DNA of 64,000 nt, taken from contig PSQN01000017.1 in assembly GCA_002989075.1 (NCBI GenBank), positions 2,921,453-2,985,452 of the forward strand. The letters run 5' to 3'. Made by a program: the position numbers and the translations under genes. The notes under the pieces are model-generated. The model saw nothing but the letters and a program-made list of their open reading frames with translations, had not been told where the DNA came from and did no database searches. This document shows positions 9,309-22,800 of the stretch, piece by piece. The stretch's first letter is position 1, and each line of letters starts with the position of its first letter. This stretch comes from Arthonia radiata. Lineage: Eukaryota; Ascomycota; Arthoniomycetes; Arthoniales; Arthoniaceae.

Positions 9309-12300
9309 AGGTCCTCTCTTTAAGGCTAGTTGTTCTTAACGGCCCTAGAGACATTAAAACCTCGTTGTTGCTCTATAGTAGATCTAGTTCTATAAGTCGT
9401 TATACTTAAAGTTAAGAAGGCTCTTAACGCTAATAAAGCGCTTAAGATTAATATTGTTCTTGCTAAAGTCTATAGTCGAGAGATACTTCTATGTTTCCGT
9501 TGCTCTTACCTAGGTAAGAAGTATATTTTAAAGTCTAGAAAGGTATTGTATTTTGTGTATACTCGCAACAAGAAGTTGTGTAACGTTCGTTCGTCGTTAA
9601 AGGATAGTTAGTTTCTATCTTACGTTTGTTTTTTGTGTTAATTTAACTTATTTTTAGCTTAAAGTATCCGTTCTTAGTACTTACGGGTGTCAGATGCCCT
9701 CTAGGAGCAACGCAAGCGTCTAGCGGAAGAGAAGGAAGTTATTTGTACGGCGAAAAGGAAGCGCGAAGCTGTTAAAGCGGTAGTAATAGATTTAAAGAAA
9801 GAGCTCGAAAGGTTGCGTATTTAGGCGTAGAATAAAATAGATTAAAATAACATATTGTTTAAGGAAGAATGGCTGGCGGCTATATCTAGTAGTAATATTG
9901 TAGATGTGCTAAGTAGCCTAAGTATAGATTTTTGTAATAATTCGTTCTTAGAGTTAGGTAGTAGGCCACTAACATAGTAAGCTGGTTCGTTTGTAGGTAA
10001 CCTAGGTACCGGCGAGGCGTATTAGATAGTAAATTAGGGTATTAGTGCTGTTACGACCAACTAATATTTTAGTTCTAATATTGTTAAATAGTATCTTTAT
10101 AGTTAGTTAGGTTTCGTTCTAGTTTCCATTAATTTTTATATTTAGAATATCTTTTCTATTTTATAAGATACTATCGTCTGCCTCGATATTGTCTATAAGC
10201 TTGAATCGTTTTAACCTTATACTCGGGTTCTTGGTTGTTAGAAAGGATTTCTAAGTTGAGTCGTTCTACCTCTTAGAAGTAGGCTAGTTTTAACAGCGCT
10301 ACGTAGAATATAGAATGTATTCTTATTGTTTTTAAGAATTTAAGTTTAAATGTTACGGATCTTAATTGCTATAAGATTTTAAACGGTTCTATCTTAGTAT
10401 AGTCGAGTTTCTTGCTTAATTTAATAGTTTTTATGTTTCTTATAAGTAAGTAAGCTCTTTCCCCCTCTTTTATGCCTGTATTTAAGGTAGTTCTTAACTT
10501 ATTATACTATTTTCTTGTTCGTTTGTTAATAAACTCGCTATTAGCCTTTAACTGCTAGTATAGGGTTTTTATATTCGTTACTATTCGCGTAGCAGTGTCG
10601 TTTTCTATAGTGTTTTGTAGTTGTTTACTCTAAAGAGGGTAATAGCCGTATAAGGCATAGAACGGTATAGTCTTGGTTATATCGTTCTTTATATCGTTGT
10701 GCGCTACTTGCGCTACTAGTAGTAATTATATCTAGTCGTTTTGCTAGTAGTTAATATATGCTCACAGATATTGTTTTAATGTTTAATTTGTTTGTTTCGT
10801 CTATCTATCTGTTTGCGGATAGAATAACGTAAATATCTTTTGTTTTGTTTCTAGTTGTTGTATTAGAGATGTCTAAAATCGTAAGACAAATTTTTAGTCT
10901 CTGTCTAAGACAATTCTTTGTGGTTGACTATAGTTTACTAGGATAATCCGAAGGAATGTATATATTAATTGTTCTAAATTGCTAGCTTCCCTGTAAGATA
11001 CGAAGTACGCGTACTTTGTTAGTTTGTCGTATATAACTAGAATAGCGTTGTAAGCTACTCCTATGAGTAGATCCTTGGAGATTAGCAATTTAGTAATAAA
11101 GTTTAGTAAGACTGTATACTATAGTCTCTTAGGTATTTCTAGTAGTTGTAGTTTACTATATAGTAAATGCCTTGGGTACTTGGTTCTTACGCATATATTA
11201 TACTCTTAGATATAATTCTCGATGTAGTGTCGGATTCTTGAGATATAGTAGGTTCGTATAATCTTTTTAATAGTATTGTCGATGCCCTTGTGTTCCTTTA
11301 TTGGGTTATTGTAAAAGTTACTAATAATATATTGGATTAGATTCTTTGGAACATAGATTTTGCCTTAGAATTCGTAATAGCCTTTGTTGTTCTTAGTTAA
11401 TCTTAGGTGTTGTTTCTTGTTTTCCTGGTAGGTCTTAGGGTCGTTTAGGATATCTAGAATTTAGCTGTCTAGTTCGATAATAAACTTAGTTGTTATAGCT
11501 AATTGATTGTATCTAATCTTATTATTGTATTCTTGAAATATTGTGTGTTCGACGTGTTCCTTGTTATTAAGGTAATCTAGACGTCGGCTTAGAGCGTCGG
11601 CTCTATTGTTCTTAGAACCCTTTTTGTAGGTAATAATAAAGTTGTATAGAGCTATAGTCTTTAACTATCTAACTTGTCTGCGATTAAGTTTCTTTGTTGT
11701 TGTAAAGTAAGTTAGGTTCTTGTAGTCTATATATACTATAATTGTATAGTTCGCTCCTTCTAGGTAAGCTCGCTATGTCTCGAATACTGCTATAATGGCT
11801 AAAAGCTCTTTGTCGTAGATATTATAATTCTGTTCTGTAGGTAATATCTTTCTTAAGTAGAAAGCTACTGGTCTAAGCCTTCTTTCTTTATTATTTTGAC
11901 TTATACACGCTCCAATTGTATAGTCTGACGCGTCTATTTCTATAATAATCGGTAGTTTGAGGTCGAATATTGCTAGTACAGGTCCGATCTTAAAAGCTTC
12001 CTTAAGCTCTTTAAATACTAATTGTTCTTTTTGCGTCTAGAAGAATTCTGTCGATTGTTTTGTCTATTGAGACAGCGGTGCTATAATTCGGTTAAAGTTG
12101 GATATCTATCGCCTGTAGTAGTTAATAAAACTAAGAAACTATTGTAATTGTTTTATATTCTTTAGTGTAGGCTAAGTTAGAACAGATTAAATCTTCGAAT
12201 CTTCTATTTAAAGACTATGCTCGGTAATTATAAATCTAAGAAATTTAACGGATTGTTAATAAAACTAGGTTTTCTTAATATTAATTTGTAAATCGGTACG

Positions 12301-12806
12301 CGCTAATCTTTCTAATATCTTTTTAATATGTTTCTTATATTCTTCTAGTATACGGCTATATACTAGGATATCGTCTAGGTAAGTAGTTATAAATATATTT
12401 AGGTAATTACTAAGTATGTTGTTAATTAGTTTCTAAAATGATGCTGGTGCGTTTATTAGCCTAAAAGGTATAACGCAATACTCAAAAAGTCTGTATCTAG
12501 TATAGAAGGCCGTCTTTTATTCTTCGCTCTCCTTTATATAGATTAAGTTGTAGGCTCTTTATAAATTAAACTTAGTAAACTATTGTACGTTATATAATCG
12601 GTCTATTATTTTGTCGATATGTAGTAAAGGGTACCGGTTTTTATTAGTTACTCTATTTAATTGTCTATAATCTACGTAAAGTTGTAGTTTGCTATTCTTC
12701 TTTAATACAAAGAGTATCGGGTATTTGGCTGGTAATGTTAATTTCTAGATAAATTTTTTCTTAAGATTTTCGTTAAGATAGTCGCGAAGCGCTTAATTTT
12801 CTGCTT

Positions 12807-12811
12807 CTAAT
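12807..12811 (+). repeat. Target site duplication of element B (left copy)
   Basis: CTAAT directly precedes the 5' LTR of B; the same five bases follow its 3' LTR at 19870-19874. Five bases is usual for Gypsy elements. Confidence 0.7.
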
Positions 12812-13285
12812 AGTATTACGAGCACCAGCCCTAGACGGCCTAGCGCACGTTTAAGCGTTAACTACTGCCAATTATCTTAGCTCTACCAGCATTATTCCCG
12901 ACTAAGCCTATAAACCTGCCGTAGGCATTATTAAACAAAACGGCTATAAGAGCCTATATTCCCTATAAACCCAATATAGGTATTATCGAGTTAGCGAACA
13001 TAAAGGAACTCTCTCTGTATACCTTAGACTATATAGCTAGACTAATAACTAACCTTAAGATAAACTTTAGTCTATTAACTTAATATTTGAATATAAGTTT
13101 CTTAACTCTATTTAGGTAACGTACTTTACCTTCTATCTATCTTAGTTAAGTCCCTCTTACCTTCTATAATCTATTTCGTCTCTCCTACCTTTTAGTCTCT
13201 AGTACACAAGACACCTACTACCAAGGTCGATAAGTATACAAGGTAAGTAAGCCTTAGTTCGGTTCTCCTAGCGACCGGCGTTACA
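12812..13285 (+). repeat. 5' LTR of element B (474 bp)
   Basis: It ends CGACCGGCGTTACA. It has the same length as the 3' copy; differences are mainly transitions. Confidence 0.88.
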
Positions 13286-16200
13286 AATAGGAAGTATCGC
13301 TACGAAAATAGAGAAAGTAGATTAATTATGTTTACTACTTCGGTACCTAACAGCCGCGACGCTACGGACAGGCTGGCCAGCAAAATGGCCGCTACAGGTA
13401 AGATATTGGACGTTAACACTAAGATAGGTAAAAGCTTCTCTAATAAACATTCTAAACTTATTTTATTTTTGACACGCTTGGCCGTATATTTTAAGACTTA
13501 TAAGGATTAGTTCCCGAATAACAGTACTATAGTTTTGTTTGCCGCATCCTGTATAGATAGCGAGGCATACAAATAGTTTAACTTTTATCTTAAAGACTAC
13601 CTTTACAAGACATCTAACAAATAACAAGAAGAGACTAACGAGCTCTTCTCTAGCTTTACTGCGTTTTAGCAAAAGCTCTGATAGGTGTACAGGGATATAG
13701 ATTTTAAACGTACTGCTGTACGTAAACTTAAGACACTCCGTTAGATAGGACCAGCTAGCCGATACGCCGCTAAGTTTCTATAGTATACTAACCAAACCGA
13801 ATAGAATAAAGGACCCCTAGTCGACGCCTTTTATAAAGGCTTAAAGGACTATATTAAGGAAATTATCTATATTCGTAGAGAAAAGTTTACTAAACTTAAG
13901 AAGTTTATAGAACGAGCCAAAGAAATTAACGACAGTAACTTTAAACGACAGTTAGAAAAGAAGAGAGCTAACTTAGGTAAGTTCGTTTAGATTCGAAGTA
14001 AGCACAATTTACGATAAGACCGGGGTAATCTAATAGAATTAGACTTTACAAAGCTCTATAGAAAACTAAATAACTAGGAACGAGAATACAGAATAAAGAA
14101 TAAGCTATGCTTGTATTACAGAAAACTAGGGTATTAAGTTAAGGAATGCCGTTCTAAGAAACAACAGTTCAATAGTACTGGCAGAAACGAGTACAACGAT
14201 CGACCTTAGAAACCTCGTTTTCTACGACAATATTTCAATATAACTACTTAGACACAGAAGGACACCTACTAGGTTACTTCTAACAAAAAGCACAACAAAT
14301 AAAACTTGTTTAACTTACACAAGAACTAGAATACGGACATTGAGTTATAGAAGAAAACAAAGAAACGATAAATAAAACAGGAACAATAAAACCTATAGAA
14401 CTGAAACAACATTAACTGTACTACTTCAAGACAGTAGATACGAGATACCGCTACACTACATGAAACACTATCTTAGACTGCATGCTACGATAATAATTAT
14501 ACGACCTATAAATCCAACAAATTGGAATTAGAATAGTAGCCAAAGAAACTAATATCTCTAAAACAAGGTTCGATACAAAAACTAGGCCTCACCCGAGGAC
14601 GGCCTAGGTCGTCTTACCTAGAAACCTAAGGGGAATCTAAGGAAGAACAGACCGTAGAGGCTAAGTGAGATAGCAGCTACAATGCGTTATAGACAAGACA
14701 ACGACTTAAAGACAAAAACATAGATTCTAATAGTACGGAATCCTTGCTCAAGGACAATACTAACTAAAAAGAACAAACTCTAATCTGTTGGGAAGGAATA
14801 ATATAGAGACTTTGTTAGTTAGCCTTTTATAATAGAAAGTTAAGCGCTAATAGAGAAATTAACGATATCCTAGGATATATTTACTTACGCCTACGACGAC
14901 TAGTAAACCACCTTATTAGGGGTCTAGAATTATATAGCCAGTACCAATATTTTCGACTAACAATATATAACTTATAGACACGATAGATTTTAACTAGCGA
15001 TAGTTGTATAATTAAAGCAGAGATCGTAAACAACAAACTAAACGTTATAATAAGAGCAGTACTAAGATACTTTATACAGGAATTCTTACAGCAAATTAAC
15101 CGACAATAGGTTCCGGTACCTAGATTACTCTAGAACGTATACGATTAACAGAGAAAAGACTAGGTCGACTACTCCGAGGGCAGCAGTACCGGCCCGTCCA
15201 ACGGTTAGACCCTCTAAAAGTCTAGCTCTATATAAGCTTGGCTTCCTATAGAACATATCTACACACTCGAGCAACAATAAACTACAGAAACATTAAAATT
15301 ATAATCGATTTAGACGCAACAGACAACTTTATCTTAATACGCTGCGTTAAGGAGTACTAGATATAAACACAAAAAAAGAAATTACTCTACATACTGTCTA
15401 GATTTCAAGGGGCAGAGGAAAGAGTCGACTATAAGACTTCGCTAATAGGTATAATAATTAGAAACTATTAGGAAGAAATTACTTATAATATCGTAAATAT
15501 TAACTAGTACTACGCCGTACTAGGTATACCCTAGTTGCAACAATATAATTTAGAAGTAGATTAGAGAACTAAGAAGCTTCTCTTTACTAAGTATAAGTAC
15601 TCTAAACAAGAGTCGTTCTACAGAACGAATACCCTACAAGCTATTTTTAGTAGTAAGGATAAAGAGTGCGATAAAGAACTTACGCGGGTTAGTACCACTA
15701 TACTCCGACATTCAGACATCTTACAAGAAGAGTCTAACGTAGTATCTCGTCTATAGCTAGCTACACGCAAGTATAAACAAGAGACGACTATACGTTAACA
15801 ATTCTATACGACGACAAGTACTTAGTTAATTACTAAGATACCTAAGAAATACGATTAATTCTAATATCTATTTAAAGAAGCTGAGTTAGACTCAGCTCTC
15901 CTAGAATACAAACCGTAGGATCACACAATACCTTTATAGGAGAGCAAAACGCCAACATTCGGTTCAATATATTCTCTATTAGAAGTAGAAAATTAAGAAC
16001 TCTGCGATTATCTTAACAAGAACCTTAAGAAAGGATTTATCCGAAAGTTAACATTACTAGCCGAATACCCGATACTCTTCGTACTAAAGAAGAATAGCAA
16101 ACTACGACTTTATATAGATTATAGACAACTAAACGGAGTAACTATTAAAAATTGATATCCTTTACTACGCATCGACGAAATAACAGACCGATTGTATAAT

Positions 16201-19200
16201 ACGCAATAGTTTACTAAGTTTAACCTACAAGGAGTATACAACCTAATTCGTATAAAGAAGGATAAAGAATAGAAAACGGCCTTCTGTACCAGATACAGAC
16301 TTTTTAAGTATTGCGTTATACCCTTTAAGCTAATAAACGCACTAGTATTATTTCAGAAATTAATTAACAATATACTTAGCGATTACTTAGACATATTTAT
16401 AACTACTTATCTAGACAATATCCTAGTATACAGCCGTACACTAGAAGAACATAAGAAATATATTAAGAAGGTATTAGAAAGATTGGCGCGTATCAATTTA
16501 TAAATTAATATCGAGAAAACTTAGTTTTATCAACAATCTGTCGAATTTCTTAGATTTATAATTACCGAGTACGGTCTCTAAATAGAAGATTCAAAGATCT
16601 AATCTGTTTTAACCTAGTTTACATTAAAGAATATAAAACAACTACAACAGTTTCTTAGTTTTGTTAATTACTATAGGTAGTAGATATCCAACTTTGGCCG
16701 AATTACAGCACCGCTGTCTTAACAGACAAAATAATCGATAGGATTCTCCTAGACGCAAAAAGAACAATCAGCATTCGAAGAGCTTAAAGAAGCTTTTAAG
16801 ATCGGGCCTGTACTAGCAATATTCGACCCTAACTTGCCGATTATCATAGAAACAGACGCGTCAGACTATACGATTGGAGCATGTATAAGTTAAAACAACA
16901 AGGAAAGAAAGCTTAGACCAGTAGCTTTCTACTCAAGAAAAATGTTACCTACAGAACAGAACTACGACATTTACGATAAAGAGCTTTTAGCTATTATAGC
17001 AGCATTCGAGACATAGCGAGCTTACCTAGAAGGAGCAAACTATACAATTATAGTATACACGGACTATAAAAATCTAACTTACTTCACAACAACAAAGAAG
17101 CTTAATCGCAGACAAGTTAGATAGTTAGAAACTATAGCTCTATACGACTTTATTATTACTTACAAGAAGGGTTCCGAGAACGACAGGGCCGACGCTCTAA
17201 GCCGACGACCAGATTACCTCAATGACAAGGAACACGTCGAGCATACAATATTCCGAGAACACAATAACAAGATTAGATACAATCAATTGGCTATAACAAC
17301 AGAGTTTGTTATCGAACTAGACAGCCGAATCCCAGACATCCTGAACGATTCTAAAACCTACTAGGAAAACGAGAAACGACACCTAGGACTAACAAAAAAC
17401 AACAAGGGTATCGACAACACTATTGAAAAAATTATACAAACTTACTATATTCCGAGAATTCGACATTACGTCGAGAATTACATCCAAGAATGCGACGTAT
17501 GCGCGAGAACTAAGCACCCGAGGCATTTACTATACGGTAAACTACAACTACTTGAGACACCTAAGAGACTATAATATACAGTCTTACTAGACTTTATTAC
17601 TAAGTTACCAATATCCAAGGATCTACTTATAGGAGTAGTATACGACGCTATCCTAGTTATATACGACAAACTAATAAAGTACGCGTACTTCGTACCTTAC
17701 AAGGAAGCTAGCAACTTAGAACAGTTAGTATATACCTTCCTTCGAATTATCTTAGCAAACTATAGCTAACCACAAAGAATTGTCTCGGACAGAGACTAGA
17801 AATTCGTCTTACGATTTTAGATATCCCTGATGCAACAGCTAGGGACAAAACAAAAAATATTAACGTTATTCTATCTACAAACAGACAGACAGACAGAGAA
17901 AACAAATTAAACACTAGAATAGTATCTCTGGGCATACATTAACTACCAGTAGAACGACTGAGTACAATTACTACTAGTAGCGCAAGCAGCGTACAACGAT
18001 ACGAAAAACAGTACGACCAAGACGACACCGTTCTATGCCTTATACGGCTATTACCCTCTTTAGAGCAGACAACTGTAAAACACTGCAGAAACCGACACTA
18101 CTACACGAATGGTAACGAATATAAAGATCCTATACCAGCAGTTAAAGGCTGACAGCGAGTTTATTACAGAACGAACGAAAAAATAGTATAACAAGTCAAG
18201 AACGACCCTAAACACAGGCATAAAAGAAGGGGGAAGAGCTTACTTGCTCATAAGAAACTTAAAAACTATCAGACTAAGCAAAAAACTCGACTATACCAAG
18301 ACAGAATCGTTCAAAATCCTACAGCAATTAGGACCCGTAACATTTAAACTCAAACTCCTGAAGACAATAAGAATACATCCTATATTCTACGTAGCGCTGT
18401 TAAAACTAGTCTACTCCCGAGAAGCGGAACAACCTAACCCAGAAATCCTTTCTGACAATTAAGAACCCGAGTATAAGGTCGAAACAATTCGAGCCTACAG
18501 ACAACACCGAGGTAAACAACAGTATCTTATAAAATAGAAAGGATATCCTAAACACAAAAATTAATAGAAACCAGAGTGAAGCCTAACTAACTATAAAGAC
18601 ACTATTCAACGATATTAAGACTAGAATATTAATCGGTCGTAGCAGCACTAACACCCTAATCTATTACCTAATGTACTTTACCGGCACTTAGGTTATCTAC
18701 AAACGAACTAGCCTACTACGTTACAGGACTACTACCCAACACCGAGTAGGGGTCACTCCAAAAGTCAACGGATAACCCGCTCAGACATTTAAATATATTA
18801 CTACCAGCTATCAACGCAGTAAGCTTCTCTTGCTTCAACAACTTATTTTAAGCTAACTTCGCTGCTACCCGCGTACGAGTCTTTTTAACCTCCTCTTTTA
18901 ACTTCCGGACCTTAGATCGGTTACGCTACACAGCCGCAACCAACGCTGCTGCCTGAGCCTTTAACGCACGTAGTTAGCTCTTCGCACGCTAAAGAGTAGC
19001 CGACTGAGAGGAATATTGAGAATAAACCGAACGCGCTGCAATCAAGTTAGTTCTAGTTACTACAAAAGGACACTAACAAGGCATATTATCTATTATTAAG
19101 ACCCGTAAATTACAACTCTTCCTATTCCGAGTATACACCGAACACGTCGCCTTCTTAAACTGAACCATACATCTTTCCTTAGTCGACACACATCTAGAAC

Positions 19201-19395
19201 AAGAAGGCATTTCGATACCGCAGGCTTCAATTAACAGGTATTAACTAAACTTTTTATTAGAACCCGTAGCAACGGACTTTATACGAGGCATAGCGACTTA
19301 CAGATTAGTTACAAAAAAGAAGGACGAAACGCAACTTATAGGTGTTTAAAAGGCTAAGGGTCAATCGAGAACAATTTAACTAGAAGAGGGGGGAT

Positions 19396-19869
19396 TGTAT
19401 TACGGACACCAGCTCCAGACGGCCTAGCGCACACCCAAGCATCAACCACCGCTAGTTATCTTAGCCCTACCAGTATTATTCTCGACTAAGCCTATAAACC
19501 CGCCGTAGGCATTATTGAACAAGACAGCTATAAAGGCCTACATTCTCTATAAACCCGATATAGGCATTATCGGGTTAACGAACACAAAGGAACTCTCCCT
19601 GTGTACCTTAGACTATATAGCTAGACTAATAGCCGACCTTAGGATAGACTTTAGTCTATTAACTTAACATCTGAATATAAGTTTCTTAACTATATTTAGG
19701 TAACGTACTTTACCTTTTATCTACTCTAGTCAAGCTCCTCTCACCTTCTATAATCTGTCTCGCCTCTCCTGCCTTTTAGTCTCTAGTACACAAGACACCT
19801 ACCACCAAGGTCGATAAGCATACAAGGCAAGTGAGCCTTAGTTCGGTCCTCCCAGCGACCGGCGTTATA
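19396..19869 (+). repeat. 3' LTR of element B (474 bp)
   Basis: It begins TGTATTACGGACACC directly after a purine-rich tract and ends GGCGTTATA, followed by CTAAT. Confidence 0.88.
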
Positions 19870-22800
19870 CTAATCTTTGTTCTTAACCTTAAAGCGAATC
19901 GCCTCAACGAGCTATTCTTTACTACTATCGACTTCGACCGGATTAGGCGGTTCCGTACCAGACCGACGGCGATATAGCTCTAGTAAGGATATATAGAAGA
20001 TAGAGTGAATGCGATAGAAGTTTAGTAGTGCTAGCTAGTAAGCTTATTTACCTACTTTCTTAAGGATCCTAAATAGTTCTAAGCTTCGATCGTTAAGCTT
20101 CTTTATTGACCTCTTTGTCTTAAGGTTCTTTAACGATAGTAGCACTAAGTTATCTACTATATAGTGTTTTAGTATATACTTAATGTTGTACTATTCTATC
20201 TATAGACGCTAAGCTTTCTCTAGCTGCTGCTTTATTTCTTGTTAGCGAAGAAGGCGTTCTTTTATATACTTAACTGCTATAGGATGTTCTAGTCTAGGCT
20301 ACCTTCCCCCTTAACGGGAGGTATCCTTACCGATAGAAAGGTTGTTCGGCTTAACTACGATACGGTACCGATCTAGCGGCGGCGCGCCGTCTAGTACGTC
20401 TGCAACGCAATCGAACGTACATTTAATTGGCAAAATTTTTGTCGATAAATAAACTTTTAAATTGTACGCAAAAGCAGCTTCTTTTAGATACTTATACCAA
20501 TTATCTTAATCCTAAGAGATATAGATACACAGGTAGTTTTTAAGCTTCTAGTTCTAACGCTCGGTTTGACTATCAGTTTGAGGGTAAAATGCTGTACTCA
20601 ACCTTCGTTTTAAGGCTAAATGCTGGCAGAAGGTACTTCAATATAAGCTAGTAAACATAGATCCTCTGTTAAATAAGAGGCTTCTTAAGAATCCCAATGT
20701 TTTTGCTTAATGTTTGTAAAGCACTTTTACTAGCTCTATAGCATCTATAGTTTTACTAACTAGAATATAGGTTACAAACTTAGAGAAGCGGTCTACAACT
20801 ACAAAGATTGAATTAATAATATCTCTGTTCTTTAAAAGAACTATCGGTAGTTTAACAACAAAGTCTAAGGATAGGTCCTTAAAGAGGCCAATTAGAACTA
20901 GCATTGCCGCTATTTCGCTGTATAACTTATACCTCTTTACGGCTATTCGTTAACATATATTGTATTTAGCAACAAAGTTCTTAATATACGTTGCTATCTT
21001 TTCTTACGTATATTTGTGTCTTAGAATTTTAAGGGTCTTCTTAACCTTAAAGTAGCCAGTAAGCTTATTATTATAATTTCTGCTTGTAATTTTAAGCTTT
21101 AAGGTAGAATATTCTAGTATCTAGATTTTACTACCTTAGCGCAACAATCTGTAGCTGTCGACTAACTATTCTGCGTACTTTAGAGACTTGAAGTCCGAGT
21201 TAGGCCCTATTGAGGCATTTAAGTCGATTCGACTTGTACGACGCTTTCTTATACCAGCTTAACGGCGATCTATTGCCGTTTTATTACTCTGCTGACCTTT
21301 AGTCTTAGTCAATAATTTTAACTCCGATACTTTCTGCTTTATAAAGGCGTCCCTCTGCTAGGCTTTAAGGATTAGGGCCGCAAGACCCCGAGAAGTATTA
21401 TTGTAAGCTGTTTTAAGAGCGATAGCTGTAACTACCTTAACTTGTAATACGAGAGCTACCGGAAAAGGCTCTGTATTAGTAGAAGAAGACGGACGCGTTT
21501 CTCGCTCCTAGACGTCCTATATAAGGTCTATATCTAACTCTAATTTACCCTCGATTTGGGTTATAGTCGCGTCCAGAGTTTTAGGTTGGTGGCTAAACTA
21601 CTAACAGTGTTTAAACTAATTTTTGAGTAATATAATTAAGGTAGTAATTATACCTTCTTCTAGGCTAGAAGACTCTTTCCTAGCACTAGATAAAGTAGCA
21701 CCTCTTCTAAGCTTCTACTATAGGCTTAGCAACATCTTGTTAGCGTTGTCTTTCTTTGCTCCACGTAAATTCTTGTAATCTAGACGGCGCGACGGCGCGT
21801 CTGCTAGATTCTTGCTATCTATACGGTATAGTATTTTAAAGTTAAATGCTAACAGGTCTTCTACCTAGCGCGCCTATCGGCGAGACAATACTTTTGTTGT
21901 TATAAAATACCGCAGATTATTATAGTCTGTTACAACCTTTACTAAGTACTGTATACTAATAAGGTAATAGCGCTAGTACTTAAAGCTAGTCTATATTGCT
22001 ATAAGCTCTTTATTATAAGTATTATATCTTAGCTTAGCGTCTATAAATTTCTTTAAAAAGAACGCTACCGGATATAGGTATATATCCGCCTTGTTATTAA
22101 TACTAGTTTAGACGGTGTCCGCTATATTTAGTATAGACAAGCCTAAGTTAATATTTAACGGCAATAGTAATCGACTATCTTCTCTTAGCTGAAGTAAGAT
22201 GCCTGCTATTATAAAGTCTAATGCGTTAGTTATTAAAACGATCGATAGTACCGAGTTAAAGTACGTTAGCACTAGTATATTTATAAAGGCTTTCTTTAGC
22301 GCTTTAAAAGCTTCTTGTTAGGCTTTGTTCTAAACAAACTTAATGTCTTTCGTTAGTGTGTTCATTGGCACTACGATGCGGCTAAATTTATAGATAAATC
22401 GCTAATAGAAGTTTACGAATTTTAGGAAGAATAGGATCTACTTTACGATAGTAGAGACTAGCTATTCGGCTATAGTCTGTACCCTTTTTAGGTTTATTTT
22501 AATACTATTAACTTCTACGGTAAACCCTAGAAAAGAAACCTTAGTAATATAAAATTAATACTTAAACAGCTTTGTAAATAAACCCTATTTATAGAGCCTT
22601 CGCAGAACTTCTTTAACACAGTCTTTATAGCTTTCCTTGTCTTTAGAGAAAATTAAGATATTGTCTATATAAACGATATACACGGTATCAACAAAATTAC
22701 CTATAGCTTTATAGATATATACCTGGAATGTAGTAGAGGCGTTTGTTAGTCTAAAAGGTATTATTAGATATTTATAGTGCCTATATTGGATATAAAACGC

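Larger units (their letters stand above)
8857..12811 (-). mobile_element. LTR element C: incomplete Gypsy relic, related to element B and inverted relative to it
   Basis: It lies three bases from the left LTR of element A. An LTR (8857-9308) is followed, reading on the minus strand, by integrase (about 10.7-11.3 kb), RNase H and part of reverse transcriptase, all recognisable as the same family as element B. Only the 3' half of the element is present. It is a fossil with many RIP-type breaks. The outer part of its LTR differs from that of B (see findings). Confidence 0.78.
12812..19869 (+). mobile_element. LTR element B: full-length Gypsy-type retrotransposon relic
   Basis: Two 474-bp LTRs (12812-13285 and 19396-19869) flank about 6.1 kb. 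On the plus strand the parts are: gag region about 13.3-14.7 kb with a CCHC-knuckle-like segment near 14.10-14.16, protease near 15.3, reverse transcriptase about 15.9-16.6, RNase H about 16.8-17.2, integrase about 17.4-18.1, and a chromodomain-like tail near 18.45-18.6. A purine tract ending in GGGGGG sits just before the 3' LTR. It is bounded by a CTAAT duplication. It is structurally complete but is a fossil with dozens of breaks, mostly of the kind RIP makes. It is the youngest layer of the nest, since it interrupts older sequence. Confidence 0.88.

Noticed and set aside
10894-11088. Short open frames inside the LTR elements (also 17478-17669, 18244-18462, 20707-20904)
   Set aside because: They are remnants of integrase and neighbouring parts of degraded Gypsy elements, not separate genes.
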